Source: Lachnospiraceae bacterium (GTDB lineage Bacteria; Bacillota; Clostridia; Lachnospirales; Lachnospiraceae). Taken from it: a DNA stretch of 49,796 nt. The DNA lies in the NCBI GenBank assembly GCA_021770245.1, contig JAETRI010000047.1, forward strand, positions 1-49,796. Reading direction: 5' to 3'. This document shows positions 31,992-42,175 of the stretch, one piece after another. The translations under genes were made by a program, and so were the position numbers. Each line of letters opens with the position of its first letter. Positions within the stretch are counted from its first letter, which is position 1. The notes beneath the pieces were generated by a model, which saw nothing but the letters and a program-made list of their open reading frames with translations, had not been told where the DNA came from and searched no databases.

Positions 31992-32020
31992 TTGACACTG
32001 TAAACCAAAATGGATATAAT
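31992..32020 (+). promoter_or_regulatory. Promoter of the dinJ-yafQ operon
   Basis: -35 TTGACA (31992-31997), 17-bp spacer, -10 TATAAT (32015-32020), the best sigma-70-type match in the window. AT-rich surroundings differ from the host genes. Confidence 0.85.
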
Positions 32021-32042
32021 ATAATCAAAAGGCGGTGATTAC

Positions 32043-32315
32043 ATGGCTACAGCACCTACTCAAATCAGAATCGATGCAGATATCAAAAAACAGGCCACGG
32101 ATTTATTTAATGACCTTGGCCTTGATATGTCCGGCGCAGTGAATCTGTTCCTCCATCAGTGTGTTCTCAGAGGCGGCCTTCCTTTCAGTGTTGAAATGCC
32201 CCGCTACAGTCAGCGCACACTGGATGCTATGGACGAAGCCAGACGCATTTCCCGTGATCCTGACGTCAGGGGATATACCAGCATGGACGAACTTCAAAAG
32301 GCGCTTGACGAATAA
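32043..32315 (+). CDS. dinJ: DinJ/RelB-family antitoxin
   Basis: Antitoxin of a type II toxin-antitoxin pair, 90 residues. The N-terminal ribbon-helix-helix (TQIRIDADIKKQATDLFNDLGLDMSGAVNLFL) binds DNA for autoregulation, and the C-terminal half binds the toxin. Length and pattern fit DinJ. A GGCGGTGAT ribosome site and a strong promoter precede it. The stop codon abuts the toxin's GTG start. The gene runs opposite to the kinase/ABC operon that it interrupts. Confidence 0.93.
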   Translation: MATAPTQIRIDADIKKQATDLFNDLGLDMSGAVNLFLHQCVLRGGLPFSVEMPRYSQRTLDAMDEARRISRDPDVRGYTSMDELQKALDE

Positions 32316-32594
32316 GTGTATACAGTAAAATTCACCACCGCTTATAAAAAGAGCTACAAGCTCATGAAAAAACGCGGCCTGAATCTTTCGCTTTTGGATG
32401 ATGTTGTTGATACGCTTCGTCAGGGCAGGCAGCTCGATGCGAAATACCGGGATCACGAATTAAGCGGCAAATTGAAAGGCTTCCGGGAATGTCATATCAA
32501 ACCGGATTGGCTTTTGGTCTATCTGATTGAAAATGACATCCTGACCCTTACTCTTGTGGATACCGGAACACATGCTGATATTTTTAAGCTTTAA
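32316..32594 (+). CDS. yafQ: YafQ/RelE-family mRNA interferase toxin
   Basis: Ribosome-dependent endoribonuclease toxin, 92 residues. The YafQ pattern is clear: YKKSYKLMKKRG, ELSGKLKGFRECHIKPDWLLVY and the C-terminal TGTHADIF with a conserved His. It starts with GTG at 32316 directly after the dinJ stop, so its translation is coupled. Together with DinJ it forms a complete and apparently intact module. Confidence 0.93.
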   Translation: MYTVKFTTAYKKSYKLMKKRGLNLSLLDDVVDTLRQGRQLDAKYRDHELSGKLKGFRECHIKPDWLLVYLIENDILTLTLVDTGTHADIFKL

Positions 32595-32754
32595 CAATAA
32601 GGCGGAATATCCCACATTACGGATGTTCCGTCTTATTTGTATGCCGCCTGCCGCCACTATCGTGTCCCGCAGGTCCATGAGCCGTAGCAGCTTCTGCGTT
32701 GCAGGTATCTTATTTGTCTTCTCTCCAATGAACTGCCATGCCAGGCATATCCCA

Positions 32755-32811
32755 ATTAACATGCGTTCCTTACGGCCATATGAACCGAAGATGACTATTT
32801 TGTCATATTGG
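32755..32811. repeat. 57-bp direct repeat, right copy, flanking the toxin-antitoxin module
   Basis: Contains the final codons of the kinase gene (ending at 32795) and the spacer beyond. It repeats at 31883-31939 with one mismatch; the repeat period is 872 bp. Confidence 0.95.
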
Positions 32812-33823
32812 GGAAATTGACGGTAAAGACCGATCCGTGCCCCAGGCGGCTGTGAACCTCGATACTGCCCTGGTGGGCCTCTATGATCGACTTTGCCAGC
32901 GGCAGACCCAGGCCGACGCCCTGAGTGTCCTTGGAAAAACGGCTTCGGTAAAAGCGCTTAAAGATATGGTACAGATCCTCCGGATGGATTCCGCTTCCCG
33001 TATCCTCCACAATGATCTGCGTCAGACAGGGAGAGCGCTGCCACCGGATCCGAATACGATCTCCCTGTTTCGTATGATCCAAAGCGTTTTTGACGAGATT
33101 CCCGACGGCCTCCGTCATCCATACCCGGTCGCAGAAGAGAACGGCTTGTTCGTCCCCCTCTAAGACGATCTCTTTTCCCTCCTGCCCGGCCCGGAAGGAA
33201 TACTCCTGTCCGATATGCCTAAACAGATCGTAAAGATTCTCCTCCTGCGGCTCCAGCACGATTACGCCCGCGTCCAGCCGGGCCATTTTCAAAAGGCTCT
33301 GTACCAGAGATTCTATTCTGTCAAGCTCCTGTTCTGAAAGGTCTGTAAACTCCCTGACCGTGGCCGCATCCGCCGCCTCCTGCCGGATGATATCGTTGTA
33401 AATGTTCAGCGCGGCGATGGGCGTCCTAATCTGATGGGAGATGTCCGAAATCACATTCCGCAGAAATTCCTTGGTCTGTCGTTCGCTGTCGGCATGGGCA
33501 TCCGCTATCGTAACCAGGGAATTGACCTCATGGAACAGATGATACATGGCGCCCTCTTCGTCACACTCAATGCCGCCCTTCCGGCTGTCCAGGATATAAT
33601 CCGCGATCCGGGACGCGGCATCCTCCAGCCTTTGATCCCGTCTTTGAAGATACCGAAAGCTAATCGTCAAAATACCCGCTGCCGTACCGAGAAAGGACAG
33701 AAAGAAAAAGGCCAGAGGATTAGCGGGGTAAAAACACCACAGCAGCGCCGCCGCCGCAGGGAAGGCCGCCGCGCACAACAGGATCCTGATGAAAAATGCA
33801 TTGTTTCCGGCCAGAGTCCTCAT
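32795..33823 (-). CDS. Sensor histidine kinase
   Basis: Two-helix membrane kinase of 342 residues. N-terminal hydrophobic segments span about 8-55, with hardly any extracytoplasmic loop, as in kinases that sense through a partner transporter. Then come a dimerisation domain with ISDISHQIRTPIAAL (phospho-His near 138) and the ATPase domain with NLVKNALDHT, DTGSGI and GVGLGL. The ATG overlaps the stop of the response-regulator gene (ATGA) and has GGGAGGT upstream. It once lay directly before the ABC ATPase gene; the toxin-antitoxin insertion now separates them. Confidence 0.93.
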   Translation of the reverse strand: MRTLAGNNAFFIRILLCAAAFPAAAALLWCFYPANPLAFFFLSFLGTAAGILTISFRYLQRRDQRLEDAASRIADYILDSRKGGIECDEEGAMYHLFHEVNSLVTIADAHADSERQTKEFLRNVISDISHQIRTPIAALNIYNDIIRQEAADAATVREFTDLSEQELDRIESLVQSLLKMARLDAGVIVLEPQEENLYDLFRHIGQEYSFRAGQEGKEIVLEGDEQAVLFCDRVWMTEAVGNLVKNALDHTKQGDRIRIRWQRSPCLTQIIVEDTGSGIHPEDLYHIFKRFYRSRFSKDTQGVGLGLPLAKSIIEAHQGSIEVHSRLGHGSVFTVNFPNMTK

Positions 33824-34515
33824 TCCTGTCCACCTCCCGCATTCCATTTATATCCCATGCGGCGGACCGTGACGATGCGCGTCGGCGCGGCCGGATCATC
33901 CTCTATTTTTGCCCGCAGACGGCGGATATAAACCGCCAGCGTGTTCCCGTCCACAAAATTTCCGTCACAGTCCCACAGCTTACCCAGGATCTGTTCCGCG
34001 GAAAGGATCGCATTGGGATTTTCTATAAAAAGCCGCAAAAGCCGATATTCTCCCGCCGTCAGTTCAATGGGTACATTGTTCTTATAGGCCCGGCCCTCCA
34101 GCAGTTGAAGGATGATCCCGTTGGAACACAGCTTGCCGGGAACCTGCCGGAAATGCCGGCTTCTGCGCAGCAGAGCGTTAATCCTGGACATCAGGACCGC
34201 CAGCTTAAAGGGCTTTGTGATGTAGTCGTCTCCGCCGATGTCCAGACCCATGATGATGCTGGTTTCCTCATCCGAGGCGGTTAAGAAAATGATGGGGACC
34301 TGGGATGTCTGCCGGACCTTTTCGCAGAACGCGAACCCGGAACCGTCCGGAAGGGACACATCTAAAATAAGAAGATCGTATCTGCCATCCTGCCAGAGTA
34401 CCCCCGCCTCTTCCAGCGTACGGGCAATCTCTAATTCATATCCCGCCTTGTGCAGGGCAAAGGACAGCCCGTTGATAAGGCTCCGGTCATCTTCCAACAG
34501 TAATATTTTACTCAT
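33820..34515 (-). CDS. OmpR-family response regulator
   Basis: A 231-residue DNA-binding response regulator. Receiver domain with acidic pair EDD at 8-10, phospho-acceptor Asp52 (LLILDVSLPDG), Thr in FLTAS and Lys in TKPF; C-terminal winged helix from about 130 (VPIELTAGEYRLLRLF, NFVDGNTLAVYIRRLRAKIE). The start is ATG 34515 with GGA upstream; the open frame to 34566 runs into the hairpin repeat. It heads the regulator-kinase-ABC operon and probably controls the transporter genes. Confidence 0.94.
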   Translation of the reverse strand: MSKILLLEDDRSLINGLSFALHKAGYELEIARTLEEAGVLWQDGRYDLLILDVSLPDGSGFAFCEKVRQTSQVPIIFLTASDEETSIIMGLDIGGDDYITKPFKLAVLMSRINALLRRSRHFRQVPGKLCSNGIILQLLEGRAYKNNVPIELTAGEYRLLRLFIENPNAILSAEQILGKLWDCDGNFVDGNTLAVYIRRLRAKIEDDPAAPTRIVTVRRMGYKWNAGGGQE

Positions 34516-34605
34516 TGTCCTTCCTTTCTTCCGCTCTGACTCCCATCTGCCCGCCTTGGCGGGCATTCAAATCAAGATCGTGAAATCGAAGATTTCTCGC
34601 TAACT
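34516..34605 (-). repeat. Hairpin cassette before the response regulator
   Basis: Read on the minus strand: GAAATCTTCGATTTC hairpin, ACGATCTTGATTTGAAT, hairpin GCCCGC-CAAG-GCGGGC (34549-34564), AGATGGGAG, then a purine-rich run to the ATG 33 nt later. Nearly the same as the cassettes before the transglycosylase and nickel permease genes. Confidence 0.75.
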
Positions 34606-34671
34606 ACCCATACTGTTCCTGCCTTTGGAATCCGTCAGCACAACTTTCCATAGCCATACCGCCAGAAATAT

Positions 34672-34699
34672 ATTATAATGGGGTACATCGGATATGCAA
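34672..34699 (-). promoter_or_regulatory. Promoter of the response regulator operon
   Basis: On the minus strand -35 TTGCAT (34694-34699), 16-bp spacer, -10 TATAAT (34672-34677). The same bases hold a TATAAT on the plus strand, so a divergent start toward the phosphatase gene is possible. Confidence 0.55.
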
Positions 34700-34712
34700 G
34701 TGGAATCGATAT

Positions 34713-34796
34713 GCATACAGGACAAACGCATGAACGGCCCTGCGGGCGAGGATGGCACAGCGGCCGCAGAGCCGTTCATGCGTTTGTCCTGTATGC
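34713..34796. repeat. Long perfect inverted repeat of the GGACAAACG family
   Basis: Two 26-bp arms without a mismatch (left arm begins GCATACAGGACAAACG) enclose a 32-nt loop. It ends 18 nt before the phosphatase ATG, so as RNA it would place a very stable hairpin just in front of the ribosome site. Confidence 0.92.
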
Positions 34797-34814
34797 GCGG
34801 AAAGCGAGGTATCT

Positions 34815-35423
34815 ATGGATCTGAGATTGGCCAGGCATGGGGAAACGGAATGGAATGTCCGGAAATGGATTCAGGGCGGCACGGACACGCCGCTGAACGA
34901 AAACGGGATCCTGCAGGCCCGGCAGCTGGCGGACAGGCTCCTGGCGGAGGGCTTCCGGCCCGCACGGATCTACACGAGCCCCATGCGCCGGGCGCTGGAT
35001 ACGGCCCTGATCGTCTCCGATATTCTGAAGGCGGAGTGTGTTCCCAGGCCCGGACTGGAAGAAATCAATTTCGGCCTGTGGGAGGGGCTGACCTGGGATC
35101 AGGTGCAGGAACGTTATCCCGACGAGTTCCGACTCTGGTATGAAAACAGGCGGTACCAACGCACCCCCCAGGGAGAATCCTATCAGGATCTTCTGGATCG
35201 GATGCTTCCCGTCCTTTCGGATATCGTCCAAAGGGAGGGAGGGCCGGATGCGTCCTGCCAGGTCCTGGTGGTGGCCCACAGCGCCAGCGTGATGTCTCTG
35301 CTCTCCTGGGTATACGATACGCCTTTTTCCGAGATGGTATCCCGTTACCGGACGCAGAACGCGCATGCGGTGATCCTGGATGCGGCAAGGTTCGTTTCTC
35401 CGTCTCTTCCAATCAAAACATAA
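34815..35423 (+). CDS. Histidine phosphatase family protein (phosphoglycerate-mutase-like)
   Basis: A 202-residue member of the branch of histidine phosphatases that includes CobC and PhoE. RHGE at 7-10 carries the phospho-His; SPMRRALDTA, EINFGLWEGL and VVAHSASV (second His) complete the active site. The substrate cannot be inferred; no cobalamin gene is near. The ATG at 34815 has GAGGT 4-5 nt upstream. A single-gene unit with a strong terminator. Confidence 0.9.
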   Translation: MDLRLARHGETEWNVRKWIQGGTDTPLNENGILQARQLADRLLAEGFRPARIYTSPMRRALDTALIVSDILKAECVPRPGLEEINFGLWEGLTWDQVQERYPDEFRLWYENRRYQRTPQGESYQDLLDRMLPVLSDIVQREGGPDASCQVLVVAHSASVMSLLSWVYDTPFSEMVSRYRTQNAHAVILDAARFVSPSLPIKT

Positions 35424-35477
35424 ATCTCATTTTCCGGATATCCTGTCTTTCGTCGGACGTCCGCCAGGTACATTAAA

Positions 35478-35508
35478 AAGGAGGGAAACCGGACCGTTTT
35501 CCCTCCTT
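35478..35508 (+). terminator. Terminator after the histidine phosphatase gene
   Basis: AAGGAGGGAAAC pairs with GTTTTCCCTCCTT and is followed by CCTATTTTT. The A-run before it allows function on the minus strand after guaB as well. Confidence 0.85.
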
Positions 35509-35521
35509 CCTATTTTTCATG

Positions 35522-37179
<1,658 letters not shown>

Positions 37180-37183
<4 letters not shown>

Positions 37184-37671
37184 TCGGTAAATACTTTTCT
37201 CGGCGCAATGGATTTGATCGCCGCCACCATGGCTTCGTTTGGCTGAAAAATAATCTTCTTCTCTCCGTTATAAATCAGGCAGTACCGCCGATCCGGCTTC
37301 TCCTCCACGCCGGCGCTGTAGTCCGCCGTCTTGAACTGCCTGTTCTTGTACTCGTCCAGATGCCAAGACTTAACCGGCGCCAGGATCTCCATCTGGTTTA
37401 AATCCAGGGTATCCACCTTTTTCCGTCTGGTCTTCGCCAGGATCTTATCCACCGTGAGCTGCTTGTCCACATAGAGATATTCATATTCCAGGCTGGCATT
37501 TAAATGGACGAAGTAAGCGAGCGCCCCTGCGGCCAAGGTGATGACAATGGCGATCAGGGAGCCCATTCCCAGCACAAATGACACAACCGCAACCGCGCCC
37601 AGCACATATTTCAGCACCGTTAACAGGCTGTTCGGTTTTCTTTTCACCATACATTCCACATATGTTTCCAT
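37180..37671 (-). CDS. Small two-helix membrane protein, DUF6106-like
   Basis: Conserved-looking protein of 163 residues, function unknown. It starts METYVECMVKRKPN, has two closely spaced membrane helices at about 17-53, then a beta-rich cytoplasmic domain with EYEYLYVDKQLTVDKIL, RKKVDTLDLNQMEILAP and YCLIYNGEKKIIFQP. The pattern fits a lineage-specific DUF (DUF6106 from memory, not certain), resembling a PH-like domain on a membrane anchor. The start at 37671 has GGGAG 6-7 nt upstream within a hairpin cassette; the open frame to 37902 covers repeats only. Confidence 0.75.
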
Positions 37672-37772
37672 TTCTGGCTCCCATCTGCGCTCTTTAGCGC
37701 GTACAAATCGGGAGAGTGAAAGAGATAAAGACTCTTTCCCTCTTCCTATCATTCTGCCCGTTTCAGCGGGCA
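37672..37772 (-). repeat. Composite hairpin cassette before the DUF6106-like gene
   Basis: Read on the minus strand: hairpin GCCCGC-TGAA-ACGGGC (37756-37771), AGAATGATAGGAAGAGGG, hairpin GGGAAAGAGTC/GACTCTTTCCC-like, then GCGCT-AAAG-AGCGC (37687-37700), AGATGGGAGCCAGAA and the ATG. Same architecture as before larC. Confidence 0.75.
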
Positions 37773-37987
37773 CCTCAATTAATAAGGCCGGGAAACCCTG
37801 TTCCTGTCCGTGCACAGAATAGATACGCCCTTTGGGAGACTGCAGGGTCCCTCCCTTTTCCATGTTGCTTTCTATGATATTACAAAATCCGGCCGCTTGC
37901 AACCCCGCCCCATCTTCTATACGGAAAATTCTTTAAAAATTCACAGGTATTTTACAAAAATTTAAGAGGACCGCCGCCCCCCTTTCA

Positions 37988-38016
37988 TTGACATCGCCGT
38001 CGCAACCGTCTATGAT
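37988..38016 (+). promoter_or_regulatory. Promoter of the membrane protein gene at 38095
   Basis: -35 TTGACA (37988-37993), 17-bp spacer, -10 TATGAT (38011-38016). A GACAGG/CCTGTC hairpin followed by TTTTT sits at 38032-38055, inside the leader, and looks like an attenuator. Confidence 0.75.
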
Positions 38017-38094
38017 AGAAAAAGAAAAACGGACAGGCCGTTTCCTGTCTTTTTGAAAAGAAATACCGCCTGTACGGCAGAAATGAGGCATATT

Positions 38095-38799
38095 ATGGCA
38101 GAAGGCAACTCCGTAATGGACGAAATACGCGCCCAGCATCAGAAAATGAAGGGAAAGACCCCAAAGGAAAAATTCCTGTATTTCTGGGATTATTACCGGA
38201 TTCCCACCATCGTGGCGATTGTAATCGCCGCCCTTGTGGGCAACCTGATCTATACGATCGTCACCGCAAAGGATACCGCTTTTGCCGTGGTTTTGATCAA
38301 CGGCTATACGGATACGGATACCGAAGCATATATGAGCGGTTTTGAAACGTTCGCCCAAATAGACACCAAGGAATACTCCACCAACATGGAGGCCAATTTT
38401 ACCATTGACCCCCAGTCTTCGGATCAATATGCCATGGCAAATCTGCAGAAGCTCATGGCGCTTGTCGCCGCCAAGGAGCTGGATGTGATCATCGCCGACG
38501 AGGACACCCTCCTTAATTATGCGCAGGCGGGTTATTTTTATGATCTAAACGACGTGCTTTCCCAGGAAACTCTGGCCAAATATGAGGGCAGTTTCCTGTA
38601 TTATGATCTGCCGGAGGATACAAAGGGGGAAGTTCCCGTCGCCGTCCGCGTAACCGAGGTCCCTCTTCTCGCCCAAACCCAGGCTTATGCGCATTATGAG
38701 GACGCCTGGCTGGGAGTCGTTGTCAATTCCGAAAATCTGGAATATCTGGAAGACTTTCTCCGATACCTGGAGAATACTCCGGCCATACCAAGCACATGA
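38095..38799 (+). CDS. Membrane-anchored protein of unknown function
   Basis: A 234-residue protein not recognised with certainty. The N-terminus is cytoplasmic and basic (RAQHQKMKGKTPKEKFLYFWDYYRIP), one membrane helix spans about 38-58, and the rest is an acidic outside domain with hints of a periplasmic-binding-like fold (AVVLINGYTDTDTEAYMSGF, DVIIADEDTLLNYAQAGYFYDLNDVL). The KEKFLYFWDYYR..I pattern is common ahead of the helix in clostridial anchored proteins. ATG 38095 with GAGG upstream is preferred to 38053. Single gene with its own promoter. Confidence 0.7.
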   Translation: MAEGNSVMDEIRAQHQKMKGKTPKEKFLYFWDYYRIPTIVAIVIAALVGNLIYTIVTAKDTAFAVVLINGYTDTDTEAYMSGFETFAQIDTKEYSTNMEANFTIDPQSSDQYAMANLQKLMALVAAKELDVIIADEDTLLNYAQAGYFYDLNDVLSQETLAKYEGSFLYYDLPEDTKGEVPVAVRVTEVPLLAQTQAYAHYEDAWLGVVVNSENLEYLEDFLRYLENTPAIPST

Positions 38800-38914
38800 A
38801 TTCCCTGCGGGCTGCCGCACCCGGGCGACAGTCCCGCGTTTGACGTGGGACTCACGGGAAAGATGACAGGGCAAACGCATGAACGTCCCTGCGCCTTTGC
38901 TGCGGCCCTGCCCG
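38800..38914. other. Spacer between convergent genes with a GGGCAAACG repeat fragment
   Basis: GGGCAAACGCATGAACGTCC at about 38870-38889 matches one arm of the GGACAAACG hairpin family; the complementary arm is missing. A CCCGCGTTTGACGTGGG hairpin lies near 38832. No gene. Confidence 0.45.
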
Positions 38915-40345
38915 TCACAACAGTTCTCTCAATACTCTGTTCACCGCAGCCGGATCCGCCTTCCCCTTCATGGCCTTCATGGTCTGCCCCACCAGGAAAC
39001 CCAGTGCCTTTTCCTTTCCGCTATGGTAATCCTCCACGGACCGGGGGTTTTCGGTTATGATCCGTTCGACGGTATCTCTCAGGAGCCCTTCGTCATTGAC
39101 GGTCTGCAGCCCCTTTTCCTGCGCATACTGCCCGGGAGACACATCGAAATCGAACATGGCCTCAAAAATCTCCTTTGCCGCGCTCCCGTTAATTTCCCTG
39201 CGTTCCGCCATCATGACCAGCTCCGCCAGATGTTCCGGCGAGAAACGGATATCCTCCGGCTCTTCCTCCCTTTCCCTTAAGAGACGCAGCGTCTCTCCCA
39301 TGAGCCAGTTGCTCACCTTTTTGGGCCGTCCGCAGATCTTGGAGGCCGCTTCAAACAGGTCGGCCAAACGCTTGGAACCCGTCAGAATATCAATATCATA
39401 ATCGGGAATTCCGTATTCCGCCTTATATCGGGCCATCTTCTCCGTCCTGAATTCCGGCTGCCTGCTGCGTATCTCCTCCAGCCATTCTTCGCTGATATAC
39501 ACCGGAGGGAGATCGGGGTCAGGGAAATACCGGTAGTCCTGCGCATCCTCCTTGGAACGCATGGCGTAGGAATATTCCTTGTTGTCATCCCACCGTCTGG
39601 TTTCCTGTATGACGCTCGCTCCTGCCTCCAGAAGTTCGATCTGCCTCTCCCGCTCTCCGTCGATGGCACGGGCGATGGCTTTAAAGGAGTTCAGGTTTTT
39701 CATTTCCGTCCGGGTGCCAAAGGCGGGCTCTCCTGCCCTGCGCACGGAAAGGTTCACGTCCGCCCGCATGCTTCCTTCCTGCAGTTTACAGTCGGACGCG
39801 CCGAGGTACTGGATGAACAGGCGGAGCTTTTCCAGATAGGCGATGACCTCCTGTGCGCTGCGCATATCCGGTTCGGACACGATTTCGATCAGGGGGACGC
39901 CGGAGCGGTTATAATCCACCAGGGAAATGTCCTCCCACTCGTCATGAATCAGCTTTCCCGCGTCCTCCTCCATATGGATCTCGTGGATGCCAACGGATTT
40001 CTTTCCCGTATCGGTTTCGATCTCCACGCGGCCGTTTTGGCAGACGGGAAGATAGAGCTGGGAAATCTGATAGTTCTGGGGATTGTCCGGATAAAAATAG
40101 TTTTTACGGTCGAATTTGCACAGCCGTGTGATCTCGCAGCCGGTGGCAAGCCCTACACCGATGGCATATTCCACCACCCGTCTGTTGAGCACAGGCAGGG
40201 AACCGGGCATTCCGGTACACACGGGACAAATATGGGTATTGGGCGCCCCGCCGAAGGCGGTGGAGCATCCGCAGAAAATTTTGGTTCTGGTGGCCAGCTC
40301 CACATGCACCTCCAGGCCGATTACCGTTTCGTATTGTTTTGCCAT
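38915..40345 (-). CDS. gatB: Asp-tRNA(Asn)/Glu-tRNA(Gln) amidotransferase subunit B
   Basis: tRNA-binding and kinase subunit of GatCAB, which converts mischarged Asp-tRNA-Asn (or Glu-tRNA-Gln) to the amide form. Of 476 residues the N-terminal part has ETVIGLEVHVELAT and FCGCSTAF, then NICPVC-like HICPVCTGMPGSLPVLN, and the C-terminal helical YqeY-like domain ends LRELL. The true start is ATG 40345, set by repeat B3 (6 nt upstream); the annotatable TTG start at 40483 would add 46 repeat-encoded residues. Last gene of the aspS-gatCAB group, 366 nt after gatA. Confidence 0.96.
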   Translation of the reverse strand: MAKQYETVIGLEVHVELATRTKIFCGCSTAFGGAPNTHICPVCTGMPGSLPVLNRRVVEYAIGVGLATGCEITRLCKFDRKNYFYPDNPQNYQISQLYLPVCQNGRVEIETDTGKKSVGIHEIHMEEDAGKLIHDEWEDISLVDYNRSGVPLIEIVSEPDMRSAQEVIAYLEKLRLFIQYLGASDCKLQEGSMRADVNLSVRRAGEPAFGTRTEMKNLNSFKAIARAIDGERERQIELLEAGASVIQETRRWDDNKEYSYAMRSKEDAQDYRYFPDPDLPPVYISEEWLEEIRSRQPEFRTEKMARYKAEYGIPDYDIDILTGSKRLADLFEAASKICGRPKKVSNWLMGETLRLLREREEEPEDIRFSPEHLAELVMMAERREINGSAAKEIFEAMFDFDVSPGQYAQEKGLQTVNDEGLLRDTVERIITENPRSVEDYHSGKEKALGFLVGQTMKAMKGKADPAAVNRVLRELL

Positions 40346-40351
40346 AGGAAC

Positions 40352-40440
40352 CTCGCATTCCGGAGCGTTTTCGCAACGGGCGACGAGACTTCGCGGAGAC
40401 GGATTCTCGTCTGCCATCATGGCAATTTGTGACGCTCCGG
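40352..40440 (-). repeat. 89-bp start-codon element, copy B3
   Basis: Read on the minus strand it begins CCGGAGCGTCAC, has inner arms GACGAGA/TCTCGTC and ends ACGCTCCGGAATGCGAG, 6 nt before the gatB ATG. Compared with B2 (GATGAGA/TCTCATC) both arms changed together, which keeps the pairing. Confidence 0.85.
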
Positions 40441-40711
40441 CACAAACTGCCGGGTTGAAAAAGGCCGTCGGGACTTTTTTCAACCTAACCGCTATTCTGC
40501 CGCCGCAAGGCGGCTCTCAATTTAAAGGGAACTTTGTGCGGCAGCACAAATTCCCGGTTGAAAAATGACCGCAGGTCATTTTTCAACCTATCCCTCCCTG
40601 CCGCGTCCTTCGCGGCTGCGCGATGGGAAACCGTGAATGCGGTTTCTCATCCGTGATTCAATTTGAGCCTCCCGCGGCACGGTCATCCACAGCGGGCGAA
40701 CCGGAGTCCGG
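40441..40711 (-). repeat. Hairpin-rich spacer between gatA and gatB
   Basis: This stretch is built almost wholly of hairpins. GGTTGAAAAA-arm hairpins lie at 40453-40485 and 40556-40588, a GCCGCC hairpin at about 40499-40515, TTTGTGC/GCACAAA at about 40533-40550, and a block GCCGCG...GCGGCTGCGCGATG...GTGATTCAATTT at about 40608-40672 that recurs before gatC (42526-42592). No gene. Confidence 0.75.
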
Positions 40712-42175
40712 CTATCCCGGACATCGGGTAAACTGTCCCCGGGCGCACTCATAGGCATAAGCCGCCCTAAGCAGTTTTTTCTCCTGAAAGCAATCCCCGA
40801 TCAGCTGGAGGCCGATGGGAAGGCCCGCCCCGTCCATACCGCAGGGCAGGCTGACTGCCGGAAGGCCCGCCAGGTTCACGGAAATGGTATAGATGTCCCC
40901 CAGATACATCTGGATGGGATCTGCCAAGCTCTCCCCCAGACGCGGGGCCGTCGTAGGCGCCACCGGCCCCAGAAGGCAGTCATATCCGGCAAAGGCCGCA
41001 TCAAAGGCCCGTTTTATCAAAGCCTTGACGCGCAGCGCCTTCAGATAATAGGCATCATAATAGCCGGAGCTGAGCACAAAGGAGCCCAGCATGATCCGGC
41101 GCTTCACCTCCGGACCGAAGCCCCTGGAACGGGTTTTCTTATACATATCGTGCAGGCCTTCATATCCTTCCGCCCGAAAGCCGTATTTCACCCCGTCAAA
41201 CCGTTCCAGGTTCGAGCTGGCTTCCGCACAGGCAATGGTATAATAGGCGGGAATCGCATATTCCACCAGGCTCAGATCGAATTCCTCCACCACGGCTCCC
41301 CTGTCCTCCAGCGCCCCCGCGGCCTTAAGCACCGCAGCCCGTACCTCGGGATCCAGCCCCTGTCCCAGATAGTCCCGGGGAATCCCGATCCGCAGTCCCG
41401 ACGCGTCCCCCGTCAGCGCCGAGATATAGTCCCCTTTTTCCCTCTTTAAATCCACCGATGTGGAATCCTTCCCGTCATGGGCCGTAATCGTATCCAGGAT
41501 TGCGGCGCAGTCCGTCACATCCCGGCACAGGGGGCCGATCTGATCCAGCGAAGAACCGTAGGCGATCAGGCCGTAACGGGATACCGTCCCATAGGTGGGC
41601 TTCATGCCCACCACGCCGCAATATCCTGCCGGCTGGCGGATGGAGCCGCCGGTATCGCTCCCCAGCGCGTAGAAGCATTCCCCCGATGCCACGGCCGCGG
41701 CGGAACCCCCGGAGGAGCCTCCGGGCACATGTGCCGGATTCCAGGGATTCCTGGTCACCCCATAGGCGGAGGTTTCCGTGGTGGAACCCATGGCAAATTC
41801 ATCCATATTGGTCTTTCCCAGGAGCACCGCCCCCGCTTCCTCCAGCCGGAGCACGGCATCCGCGCTGAAAGAGGGAAGGAAGCCGGAAAGAATCCGGGAA
41901 GCGCAGGTGGTTTCCGTCCCCTCCACGCAGATATTATCCTTCACCGCCATCGGCACGCCGGCCAGCGGCCCGGACAGAACACCCGCATCTATTTTTCTCT
42001 GCACCTCATCGGCTTTTTCCAAAGCCGCTTCCCCGTTCAGGCTGATATAACAGTGATACCGTTCCTCCTTTTGCGCGACCTGCGCCAATACCGCTTCCAC
42101 CGCCTCCCGGCAGGAGATCTCCCCTTTGCGTATCCTTTCGGACAGCTGCGCGGCCGTCAAACTTAAAATATCCAT
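40712..42175 (-). CDS. gatA: Asp-tRNA(Asn)/Glu-tRNA(Gln) amidotransferase subunit A
   Basis: Glutaminase/amidase subunit of GatCAB that releases ammonia from glutamine or asparagine. 487 residues. The amidase-signature triad is seen in GVPMAVKDNI (Lys), GGSSGGSAAAVASGE (two Ser), with the PTYGTVSRYGLIAYGSSLDQIGP block following. ATG 42175 has AAAGGGG upstream; five extra codons upstream are possible but would put the ribosome site inside the gene. It is 39 nt after gatC on the same strand. Confidence 0.96.
   Translation of the reverse strand: MDILSLTAAQLSERIRKGEISCREAVEAVLAQVAQKEERYHCYISLNGEAALEKADEVQRKIDAGVLSGPLAGVPMAVKDNICVEGTETTCASRILSGFLPSFSADAVLRLEEAGAVLLGKTNMDEFAMGSTTETSAYGVTRNPWNPAHVPGGSSGGSAAAVASGECFYALGSDTGGSIRQPAGYCGVVGMKPTYGTVSRYGLIAYGSSLDQIGPLCRDVTDCAAILDTITAHDGKDSTSVDLKREKGDYISALTGDASGLRIGIPRDYLGQGLDPEVRAAVLKAAGALEDRGAVVEEFDLSLVEYAIPAYYTIACAEASSNLERFDGVKYGFRAEGYEGLHDMYKKTRSRGFGPEVKRRIMLGSFVLSSGYYDAYYLKALRVKALIKRAFDAAFAGYDCLLGPVAPTTAPRLGESLADPIQMYLGDIYTISVNLAGLPAVSLPCGMDGAGLPIGLQLIGDCFQEKKLLRAAYAYECARGQFTRCPG

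Noticed and set aside
31883-32811. Insertion sequence or integron carrying the toxin-antitoxin genes
   Set aside because: No transposase or integrase gene, no terminal inverted repeats, and the flanking duplication of 57 bp is far longer than an insertion-sequence target duplication.
38915-40483. gatB starting at the TTG at 40483
   Set aside because: The 46 extra residues derive from the GGTTGAAAAA hairpin and element B3. GatB proteins begin close to the ATG at 40345, which has a ribosome site 6 nt upstream.
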